Shown piece by piece: positions 20,192-29,859 of a stretch of 64,000 nucleotides of DNA. The stretch lies in the NCBI RefSeq assembly GCF_020509005.1, contig NC_063021.1, forward strand, positions 744,001-808,000, in the 5' to 3' direction. A program made the position numbers and the translations under genes. The stretch comes from Fulvia fulva. Taxonomy: Eukaryota > Ascomycota > Dothideomycetes > Mycosphaerellales > Mycosphaerellaceae. The stretch's first letter is position 1; each line of letters opens with the position of its first letter. The notes under the pieces were generated by a model that did not search any database, was not told where the DNA came from, and worked only from the letters and a program-made list of their open reading frames with translations.

Positions 20192-23100
20192 ATGGCCTCC
20201 TCTAGGAATGGTACTAGCAGCGCGGTCGCCGGCAGCATTCTCCTTGTCGTCCATGACTTCACCGCGAGGAGTCCGGACGAGCTCAGTCTGGCCAAGGGCG
20301 ATCGCATCGAGCTCATAGAGAGGTACGGCGTGATGCACCACACCTCACATATATGCATGACAGAACACCGAGCCTGACCCTCTTCAGAGACGACGATTTT
20401 GGCGACGGATGGTTCCTGGGCAAGCACCTGACCAACGGCAACAGCGGCCTGTTCCCGGAAGGTATGCATATAGACTCCCTTCAAGCTTATGGCAGCACGG
20501 ACTGCTGACCTGACAAACGTTATGCAGTCTACACAACACCCTCGCCCAAAGCCACGTTGCCTTCCGCCAACAAGTTCCGCTCTAGCGACAGCAGCGCGAC
20601 CAAAGCAGCGCAAAATGCGGCGGTCACGGCGCTGTCTGCCTCATCTAGACAGGCTGGCGATGCTGCCACTTCCGCCAAACAACCATCTTCGGAACCGCAA
20701 CCGATACCCACAAGCACCATGACCTCGCAGCCTTCGCTATCTTCCACGGCCTTGCGCTCGTCACTGCCCAATACTAACGGTACTAGCAGCGCGATCGCAG
20801 GCGGCAGAAGCTATACCATCACATCCGACTCGCCGGTCATGAGCGAGACTCTGTCCGTGATCGACGAACATATCACCGACATGAAATCGCCGCGCTCTTC
20901 ATATGCCAATGGTAACAAGCGTGATATTCTGGGCAGCGCCTACCCCACCCAGCCACCGATCGTACGACGTTCTTATATCGCTGGCCACGAGACGGATGAT
21001 GAGGAGGGTCAGTCGTATACCGGAGAGGAGGTCATGGCGTGGGATGCGAATCGAGTCGCGGAATATCTCGAGGATAATGGCGTGGAAAAGACGCACTGTG
21101 ACGTATTCGTCGAGCAAGAGATCAGTGGCGAGGTTCTGCTGGCGATGGATCAAAACAGTCTGTTTCTCAAAGAGTTTGATCTTGGCTCGGTCGGCCGCAG
21201 ATTGAAAACGTGGCACAAGATCAAGGCGCTGCAGGATGAGTGCAGGCGCAGCGCAAGTCCAGAAATTGCCAGAAGTGCATCCAACTATTCACTTGATGGA
21301 GACGAGGGTGCAGTCGAGACGAGCGTGTCGAGTAGGAATCGCAGCTCGACCATTGGCGCACCTTCTTTGCCCAGGGCGCTCACCACGAAGCGACAGAGCG
21401 GTGACGTTGCACCTCAAAGAAGCAACACGTACCAGCCACAAGCGCCAGGCATATCTCACTCTGCACACCCAAGCATGAGCAAGCGAGAGAGTGTTGGCGC
21501 CTCGCCACTGCAAAGTATGATAACCAGGTCGGACAACCCATACAGACCCTCGGCGCAGGGCATTCGTAACATGAACCACTCGCGACGACATTCAAGTATC
21601 GACTCGAACTCTACGGATGGCGCGACTCGGATGGGTCACCGAAAGCAGCCGTCTCTAGATCAGAAGTGGCAGCCGGGACAGCCTGTGAATGGTAGCAGTC
21701 ACTATTCCTACACCGCAGGCTACGATACACTGTTGCCACATCGCCAATCGAGTGCCGTCATTCCAGCTTCTCCAGCTGACCTCGATCGCGGATACTTCTC
21801 CTCCAACGAAGCCGAGACCAGAACGCGTAGGACCGCCCTGACCAAGAGGAACTCGACAGCAGTCAGCCCGGTACATTATTCACGAGCCAGCAGTATCTTA
21901 GGTGGCAGTGGCCAGACACCACGCATTACAGACGCCGAAGGGTTTGACCCTGTCAGCCCGATCGTCCAATCAACACATCAATCCAAAGCTATGAGTGCAG
22001 TGCACAAGGCTTTTGGAAGCCATTGTTCTGCGACTACGCCGTCTGGCCGCATCAAGTCTGGAGACAACCACGCCAGCCCGATTGTCACCAAGCTAGACCC
22101 AAGCACGAGCAAACCTTCGTTGAACACAATCGCCGCAAGCCCGACACAAATGGAAGACAACGCAAGCGAAATATCTAGTGAGAAAGCAGCACCCAGTCCT
22201 TCCGGCTTCAACAAGAACATTTTTGCATCCGCAAAGGCGAAGTTCACTGGCAAAAGATCAATCAGCGAGGCTGTCACGAGAGACGAAAAGGTCTCAACAC
22301 CGACCAAAGTCTCCTCGCCCGTACGCACCGGAACTGCATCGTCTACGCCGAGCACCGAGAACCGTAGTATGGATATCGCAAAGTCGGACTCCAATCCCCG
22401 CGAGTCTATTGGGTCTGGCCAGAACCTCATGCCTCCGCCACCCGCAAAACGACCGAGAGCCAAGTCTAAGAAGCTCACTTCGGCGTACACGCACGGCCTT
22501 GCGAGGATATCACCACAGGAGCAGATGATAACGTGCGACTACTCTGGGTGGATGAAGAAGAAGAGCGGCTCGGTCGTTGCTAGCTGGAAGCCGCGTCTGT
22601 TCGTTCTCAAAGGCCGCCGACTATCATACTACTATCGAGATGACGATACAGAGGAGAAAGGACTTATCGACATTTCATTCCACAGGGTGTTATCGGCACA
22701 GAGCGAGACTCTCGCCGGCGTGATGGCGTCTGTGACTGGTGCGGGTGGGAACCCATCGAGCCCGACGAGTGCGTCAATGCCGACTATGGCGCAGCAGGAC
22801 CTACGAGATCATCCTCCACCTCAAGGCGAACAGGACGAGGGCGTCTTCATTTTCAAGCTGGTACCTCCCAAAGCAGGCCTTGCAAAGGGTGTATCGTTCA
22901 CGAAACCGACAGTTCACTACTTTGCGGTCAACTCTCGGCAAGAGGGTCGTCTGTGGATGGCAGCACTTATGAAGGCAACCATCGACAGAGACGACAACGG
23001 CGTCGTGACGACCACTTACAATCAGAAGACAATCAGCTTGAATAAGGCTCGAGCAAGGCGCGAACGTCCTCCTGCTCTGAAGGAGGAGACCGTCGAGGGA

Positions 23101-23319
23101 CGAGTAGAACTGGCCACAGATCTTGAAGACGACGACAAAGGTCTGGGTATTGTAGGAGCACCTGATGGCGACGGTACAGAGTCGGCAGTAGCAGGTGCAG
23201 AACAGCAAACCCGACGGGAAGACGCCAGCTCCATGGCACCCAGTACGACCGCGACTGGCGAAAGTGACCTGCTTACCGACCAGGAGAGAGAAGCTGTAGC
23301 TCTCAATGGGGCAGGCTAG
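20192..23319 (+). CDS. BOI2: Boi1/Boi2-type polarity protein (SH3-SAM-PH)
   Basis: Join 20192..20322, 20388..20461, 20528..23319; 998 residues. Two small introns (65 and 66 bp) interrupt the SH3 domain; spliced, it reads HDFTARSPDELSLAKGDRIE, then DGWFLGKHL and GLFPEVY, a complete SH3 (about 12-70). A SAM domain follows (about 236-305, WDANRVAEYLEDNGV), then a Ser-rich linker, a PPPPAKRP proline motif (about 704) that could bind another SH3, and a C-terminal PH domain (about 735-888, SGWMKKKSGSV...WKPRLFVLKGRRLSYYY) with a long insert. Boi proteins bind Bem1, Cdc42 and phosphoinositides and support polarised growth and exocytosis. All three exons agree in frame. Confidence 0.93.
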
Positions 23320-23651
23320 CTGCCTACCAGCAACACTCTGCGACCAATCAGACCTCTTCCTGCACGCTACTACCTCGGGTCACACCTGTTATGCAGCGGT
23401 TTGCGTTTGCAGAGGAAGCATTTCCACAGCTTCACATGAGACATGCTACTTTTACAAACTTCCCGTTCCGCCGGCGCCTGGAAAATCATGGCCTCAGAGT
23501 ACATCCGTCGCGCCAGCGCTACAAACTAAGGCATGCGAAATTGGTCCACCAGCCAACACCTGTGAGGCCTCGCGAAGAGGTTCCTGGCCTGCTGACGTCG
23601 ATGGCGAGAGATATCAGCTTTGTGTCACCATAAGGCGAAGAGCAAATACCA

Positions 23652-24038
23652 ATGCTAGGCAAGGGCAAAGGCAGGGCTAGCACAGCCTATATGCCAGGTG
23701 ATTTCGGTTACCTCCCTCCAATTTCATGGTCGCCTAGCTCCAATATGTCGTCTACCTCCGGCTCAGGTCGAACTACATGGACGCCAGTCTCGCCTGTGTC
23801 CGGTGCACCCCATTCTGAACGATCGCCAGCCTCGCCTCCGTCTGGTACACACAGTTCTATACGATCGTCGGCCTTGCCGGTGCAGGATTTGTCGCCTCAA
23901 AATGGCCAGCAAGAGGCTCCAGAGCCGGATCTGCATAGGGAGACCAGCAGGAACGACATTTTTGAAGATGCGATGGCTCTTCATGATGAAGAACAGTATG
24001 AAGCTTCGTTGCTTCCTCAAAGACGCCGCAGCAGATGA
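23652..24038 (+). CDS. Possible small Ser/Pro-rich hypothetical protein
   Basis: 128 residues, single exon, between the Boi-like gene and the cysteine-triplet gene. Composition is Ser/Pro-rich with a more ordered acidic end (NDIFEDAMALHDEEQYE) and a basic tail. No domain, signal peptide or splice partner was found, and it could be a chance frame in a 3' region. The rest of 23320-24390 shows nothing else. Confidence 0.3.
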   Translation: MLGKGKGRASTAYMPGDFGYLPPISWSPSSNMSSTSGSGRTTWTPVSPVSGAPHSERSPASPPSGTHSSIRSSALPVQDLSPQNGQQEAPEPDLHRETSRNDIFEDAMALHDEEQYEASLLPQRRRSR

Positions 24039-24390
24039 GATCGAATGCTCGATCCGTGATCCAGATTCCGGCGTCGGAATGATTAGGCACACCATTCGTT
24101 TGACCGAGTAGTGCTTGACGCCCAACTATCGCTAGAATGGAGAATTCTCTTGGCTCGTATGTTGCCAGACAGGACAGAAGGAATTGATGAATATTGGAGT
24201 GAGGATGATATTGATACCCCGAGAGGAAGACTGACGTCAACGATGTCCGTAAATGTGATACTCGTTTTACGAAGGAATGCCAGGCTATGAGCAGCGAGCG
24301 GTACTTGGGTCCCTTTCCAGATACTGTATTACAACACCGCATTTCCCCATTCCATTGGCACAGCTTCTACACCCGCATGAACAGACAGCG

Positions 24391-24682
24391 TTACTTCAAG
24401 TCTCCCCTACTGTCCTTGTGCACACCGTGCTGATTGCTGACATTTTCTAGCCCGCTGCAGTCGCTGCAGTTGGAGCAGTTGCGGAGGTCTTGGCTGTCCT
24501 GGCAGTTGCTGCTGTTGGAGCAGCGCGTGCAGCGTGTCTTGGGTGGGTCAGTCAGTGGATGGTTAATCAAGGAGGATGTGGGAGGCGAAGGAGATGTTAT
24601 TTACACAGTTGGAGCAGTTGGTGCAGTCTTTGCAGTCTGTTATGTTGGAGCAGTTTTTGTTGCCGTTGGAGTCGGTGGGCAT
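24391..24682 (-). CDS. Cysteine-triplet repeat miniprotein (novel-looking), spliced
   Basis: Complement of join 24391..24537, 24605..24682; 74 residues. Exon 1 starts at an ATG in an ideal CCACC context and encodes 26 residues; the 67-bp intron runs GTAAAT..CTGAC..AAG in phase 0. Eleven cysteines lie at positions 11, 17, 20, 23, 26, 29, 32, 38, 47, 50 and 53: every one in the same three-residue register, typically as N-C-S or D-C-T triplets, and the register is kept across the splice. The C-terminal 20 residues are polar (GLENVSNQ..). No signal peptide, so probably cytosolic. CT-rich sequence and a TATATA at about 24785 lie upstream. Neither exon is long enough to appear as a normal gene. A regular CxxCxxC rod could bind metal or form a thin solenoid; function unknown. 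Confidence 0.7.
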
Positions 24683-26220
24683 GGTGGCGGTGGCGGGAGG
24701 TGGTTGGATGGATTGGTATGCTGCTGGGAGAGGAGTCCTCGTTGGGTTTCGAGAGGCACGCCGACGAGGGAGAGAGGGAGATGTATATATGTGTGTGCGT
24801 ACTGCCTCTCGCTTTACCCGCTTGCCGCCCTGGCGTGCCCTGCAGGAGCTGAGGCTGGCTTAAGCAATCAGGGTACAAATGACGCCGTACAACCTGGCTG
24901 ATCTACGTTCATTTCTACGAGTCTCGAAGCGACGTGATGGATTGTGTAGCTTCATTGGTATGAAGTGCTTGTTCGTAACAAGGAGGAAACGGGAGCGATG
25001 CATGTGCTTAAGCGAGCTAGCTCCAATGTCGCTGCCTGGCACCTCTGGTTCGATGATGTGGGGGGCAGTAGTTAGTTCAGCGCAGCTCTTATGGTCATTC
25101 TTCTGCTTATTAGATGGTGCGTTGATGGATTTTCGAAGTGTTTGGCATGAGAAGGGATGGTCTGATTGTCTCCATTTCCTGGTTCGACAGATCTAGTTTG
25201 GCGTGATTTGGGGTCTCAAGCCTCTTTCCTCCCGCTTCACGACCGCTTTCCCACAAACCTTTCTCCTACAGCAACCTCGTTACGGAGGCCGGATTGCATC
25301 ACCCGTCGACACAGCTAGGGCATTTCATTCAATTCGCAAGGACGTGGCTATTTGACCCGCTGCCTCAGTACGCTCGATCGAGATTCAGAACACATGTATG
25401 GACCGAGGCGGGAAGAGAGCATCAGATCGCGAACGTTTCGCATTATCGGGCTCTTGTCTTGACATGCTGACTTAGATGTCCACAATGGTAGGGCTTGTTT
25501 ACTCGACACAGTCGACGAAGACTCGCGCGTGCGAGCTATCAAAGGCTATCTGAACAGCTGTCAGCTTCACGGGAATCTAGCAGACCTGCCATGGCACACA
25601 ATGCTCGGTCTTTTTCGGGTTCGCTGCTTGAGCAATCGTGGTCGAGCTGGAATGCCAGAACATTATTGGGGCTCTTCAGATCATACTCCACCGCTGCATG
25701 ATCTGGCCAAGCGATACAAATACCCAATGTCAGACTCATGAGTAAGAGCCTCTGTCACAGCACTGATACTCATGCAGCAGGGTTCATACATCTACGCATC
25801 GATGCGCTCGAGCATATGAGCACGCGAGCACGGCAGTTCTGGGACCACTCGACTGCGAGGTAGGCATGAGCATCGGCCCAATTCCTTATCTTCACCGAAA
25901 ATTCCATGTGTAAAGACGCAGAGATAAGGACTCCGCTCGATTTACCGCACTCCTATCTGCCACGCATCAGGACCCTTTCTTGGCCCCTTGACCGCAGATA
26001 GTGGGAACACAGCCATATGGACGCCACTGAGATGCAGATGAATGCCCATCGCGTGGGTGTGTTCCTGCAGGATTACTTTTTTCCGACATGGTTCTGGACG
26101 CAATTTCCAGAGCAGTGTGTAGCTCCCCTCGCCGCATCGTGCATATAGGATGAAGGCATGGCCCTAGTACCTACCTGATCCATTCGTACCTCGATCGTCT
26201 GTACGTGAGACCCGAGCACA
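24683..26220. other. Intergenic region with coding-like fragments
   Basis: Holds the promoter of the cysteine-triplet gene and of the MFS gene. Between them, from about 25330 to 25990, are plus-strand fragments that look protein-coding but cannot be joined into one gene (separate entry). Confidence 0.4.
25482..25989 (+). pseudogene. Possible decayed or mis-assembled multi-exon gene
   Basis: Three plus-strand segments read like protein. One (about 25482-25741) reads DVHNGRACLLDTVDEDSRV and continues to a stop. The second (about 25798-25861) reads GFIHLRIDALEHMSTRARQF and ends at a GTAGGC donor. The third starts after CGCAG near 25920, reads DKDSARFTALLSATHQDP and ends at TGA. The intron between segments 2 and 3 works in frame. 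Between 1 and 2 a good GTAAGA donor exists but is preceded by an in-frame stop, so the gene does not join. No homology recognised. Confidence 0.28.
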
Positions 26221-27980
26221 ATGGCAGCACTGGAGAACGAGAAGAAAGCGGTCGACTTTGGAATCGAGGTCAGCCTTGATGTAGAGTCTGGACAAGTCAC
26301 GACAGAAGTGCTTTACGACAAGCATGGCTTCGAACTGTTCCCTCAGCCTGTTCCAGATGACAGTCTTGACCCATTGAACTGGTCGTCATTTCAGAAACAT
26401 GGGATACTTGGTATCGTCATGTCGTTGTGAGTAGCCCAGACGACATGCATCTGACAGTGTGTGCTATCGAACGACAGTGCTCACCTTCTATCAGGTACTT
26501 TATGTTCACTTGCGTCACGACTAACACAGTCCCATCCTTCCCTGCGCTGCAAACACAATTTGCCGTCTCAGTCGAGCAAATCAACTGGACAGTCGCCATA
26601 CCAGCACTTGGACTCACAATTGGCCCGCTCCTGTGGTCTTCGCCAGCTGACATCATTGGACGTCGCCCTATCTTCATCTTTGGCACAATCATGGCCATCG
26701 CCGCCACCATTGGAGCTGCTCTGGCCGATTCTTATTCTGGCTACATGGCAGCTAGGTTCTTCCAGGGCCTTGGAGTATCTCCCGCTGCAACTGTCGGACT
26801 GGCTATCATCAACGACCTCTTCTTCGAGCATCAACGAGGAGAGAAGGTGGGGCTGTGGGTGTTGGCGATCGACCTGGGCCTACTCGTTGGTCCTTTGATC
26901 GGCGGCTTCATAAATCTTGTCAGCTCTGCATGGATCCAATGGCTAACAGCAATAATGCTGGGTGCTATCTTACTCGCTGAGATCTTCTTCCTCCCTGAGA
27001 CATTATACCCGCGCAACAAAATGTTGGCGAGGAGAAGGCATAGTACTGCAGCAGCGGAGAAGATGCTTGGCCTCCAGGCGGAAGTCAAGCGCTCGAAGAG
27101 TCTGCGATATGTCAACGTCGCACCTCTACCAGGCATGAAGCACCCGAAAGCATGGGATACTCTCGTGCGTTTTGGCAAGACGTTCCGATATGCCGTGGTT
27201 CCTGTTGCCGTAGCCACGTACGCCTTTGGCTGGTATTGGTGGTTCTATCAGTTATCACGATGGTGCCAGTAGCATATGCGAAGTACTCACCGCAGATACA
27301 GGGGTCAGTATACTCATGCTTCGATCATATCTCTACCACCCAGCGATCTATGCTAACCCCATCTCGTTCTCTAGGTTGATTTTCATCGGTCTCATCGTCG
27401 GCACCGTGTTCTCAGAACTGTTCTGCTCCGGTCGTTTGAGCGACTGGCTCTTGGTCAAGGTCGCTGCGCGAAACGGTACAAAGAAGACACCAGAAATGCG
27501 TCTGTGGCTGGTGTACCCTGCTGCATTACTAACCTCCGTGGGACTGATCGTTTGGGGAATATCAATTGATCGCAACTACCACTGGATGGTAGGACAGGTT
27601 GCTTTCGCCTTCAGTGAGTCACGAGCTTCCTATCCAATAATACATGCCACTGAATGCTGACCCTCTCCCCTCCAGTCGGCGCAGGCATACAAATGGCAAA
27701 CACAGCCGTCTGCGCATATGTCATCGACGCCTACCCCAGACAGAGCATGTCCGTGGTCGTCTTCTACGCCGTGCTCCTCAACATGTCAGCATTCGTCGAC
27801 CCTTTCTTCATCGCATACTGGGTTGACGCTGTTGGCTATACTTGGACCTTCGCCGGGCATGCACTGATCACGGTCTTCTTTTGCATTATTATCTTCGCAT
27901 TGCTGCACAAGTTTGGTGGGAAGATTCGTGCGCGCAACGGAGTGCCCGACTGGGTCAATCCGGAATCCGATGATGCGTGA
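26221..27980 (+). CDS. DHA1-type MFS multidrug/polyamine-like transporter with a one-base frameshift
   Basis: Join 26221..26426, 26495..27303, 27375..27613, 27676..27980; about 519 residues if the shift is ignored. Twelve transmembrane segments are visible, with the motif A-like ADIIGRRPIF between TM2 and TM3 and LPETLYPRN after TM6. Three introns (68, 71, 62 bp) have standard signals. In exon 2, at about 27240-27243, the frame breaks: FGWYWW is followed by a stop in frame, while the next TM (VLSVITMVPVAYAKYSPQIQ) continues one base away. The exons sum to 3n+2, confirming one missing base. Either the gene is inactivated or the base is a sequencing error in a GGTGGTT context. Substrate unknown. 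It is probably a proton-coupled exporter of the plasma membrane. Confidence 0.85.
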
Positions 27981-28184
27981 GAAGTTCGTGGTGCTGCGGA
28001 GATGTGAATGTGGAGGGCTGAATTCACTTACGAATGCACGGTCCATGCACGAGCGGGCCAGCTTCGGAGGTCTTCCTTCTTTGAGGGGCTACTTTTCAAC
28101 GCTGCATGTGAACGACTCACATCTCGGCAAGCTGCACCGCCGCCTTTCAGAGCGGTCTGACGCAGGACACGATGGGCTGGCGAG

Positions 28185-29089
28185 ATGACTTCCAACGCTG
28201 CAAAGGTACACAAACATCACACCGTTGACACTGAAATAGCTTCTCACGCTTTAGCAGATGCGGATCAGAGGAAGATCGAGCTTGAAGCGCAAGATGCAGA
28301 CGTGATAGGAAAGCTATTAAGACAAGAAAGGGAAGTTGTATCTCTAGTAACAAGCATAGCACAGTCTCGGCGTCACCTTGCTTCGTGCGAGCAAGAGGTG
28401 GACAAGCTACGAGCGGAGCACGATCAGTTCTCAACGCAGATCGCCGCCCTCGAGAGCACAATCGAGGTATGTTCGTTGCACGTCACGTAGAGGCTCGAAG
28501 CTAAGTATGGCGGCAGGACATCATGTCAGCTGGCAAGGACAAGAGCCCGAACAAGCCGACGGAGGCCACCTCTGCTCACGAAGGGCCATCGCTGCCTGCA
28601 CCCCGATCAGTCCCTTTGTCGAGACTGTTCACACCCACTCCACCGCCACAAGCACTTCCTCTCACCAAATCACCAGAGTCCGACCCCAGCTACCACTCCC
28701 CGGTAGCTCCAGTAGCCCAAATGCTCGCACCTTTGCCCCGTCTCGACGGCGACGATGACCACATGCCCGGCTTCCCCACCGTAGTCCTCATCGATGGCCG
28801 CTGGGTAGAAATTGTGTGCGCTGGTTGCGAAGGCAATGTGACTCGATCTGCCAATGGTGGCCACCCCTTTTACGTGGGCAAGAAAGGCATTCGAGGACAC
28901 TTCTACAAATGCTCGAAGGCTGACCTCGGTGCCTCGCCGTGGAAGGTTTGGCGCGTGTTCGATCTGGACGATGTCAAGCGAATGGAGCTGTTTAGGGAGC
29001 AGCCGAAGGAGCCGATTGTGAAGGTCGAAGTAGCTAGGACGCACAGACCGCCGACCTTTGGAAACGGCAGCGGTAAGAGGCGCTCTTGA
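28185..29089 (+). CDS. Unknown protein with N-terminal coiled coil and Cys-containing C-terminal domain
   Basis: Join 28185..28466, 28517..29089; 284 residues. The 50-bp intron (GTATGT..CTAAG..CAG) is phase 0. Residues 25-94 form an acidic coiled coil (heptad-like LRQEREVVSLVTSIAQSRRH). A Pro-rich linker follows, then a conserved-looking domain (about 180-270): VVLIDGRWVEIVCAGCEGN, GGHPFYVGKKGIRGHFYKCS, ending WRVFDLDDV. CAGC and a later HFYKC could bind one zinc ion. No family recognised. Between it and the MFS gene lie about 200 bp. Confidence 0.75.
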
Positions 29090-29859
29090 AGTGTCGAGAA
29101 TGCAGAGGCAATGGCTCGAGACAGTGGTGGCCGCTTTGCTGCTAAGAAGCGCAAGGCTGCCCATGATGATGAGTGAGAAGGCTACATATACGTTTTGGTG
29201 CTCAACACCTTTCCAATGTCAAGCTGCGGTTCAACTTCCAACACATCGTAATGGCGTCTTCAAACTGTCAATCATGTTCGTATCGGGGTCTCTGGCACCT
29301 CTGTGATCAGTGCAATGGCGGGCTTGGCATCTGATCGAAACAAGCTCCGCCCAGCGTTCACGTCTGCCACGCCGCCCACGCGACAGTCTACCTTGTGCTG
29401 TAGGAGGTAGACTTCATCACCTCATGTCGTGATTCCGATACTGCCATGGCGCTCGGGAGATCGTCGAGCTGCCTGGCGCCGCGGAGGCAGGCAACCTGGG
29501 GTCCTCGATGGCAAGAGCGGTGGCCGGCCACAGAACTTCTTCCAACGCGCCACCAACACTCTTCTCATACCACCGACCACGCCACACCAGCAGGAAACAG
29601 CAGCAGCTGCCCTAGGGCCTGGCTGGTTAGAATTGCTGTTGCGCAACAGTGCCACAGTCGCTTGCAACCAGCCGGTTATTGACGCTTACAGAAGTTTCAG
29701 TAGCAAGCAACCAGCCGCGAAGTAGTCTACTGTAGCAGAAACACAGCGAAAGCGGGCCGCTAAGAGTGCGGCAGATTCTTCCTCTCCTTCCACCTTCTCT
29801 CCTTCACTTCACGACTTGGAGCTTGCCATTGGAGCTCCGCCCTCTACACTGACCTCACC
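29090..29859. promoter_or_regulatory. Upstream region of phosphoketolase gene
   Basis: 770 bp without a supported gene. The last 100 bp before the ATG are CT-rich (about 29772-29815), as usual for well expressed fungal genes. Open frames at 29422-29725 on both strands overlap and appear to be chance. Confidence 0.45.

Noticed and set aside
24434..24901. Plus-strand open frames rich in Leu, Val and Ala over the cysteine-triplet gene
   Set aside because: They are the opposite strand of a 9-bp-like DNA repeat; the minus strand has a good start context, splice signals and a strict Cys register.
27180..27303. Short intron as an explanation for the MFS frame break
   Set aside because: The only GT-AG pair of normal size (GTATTG to CCGCAG) would remove an entire transmembrane segment whose sequence is plainly coding in the adjacent frame.
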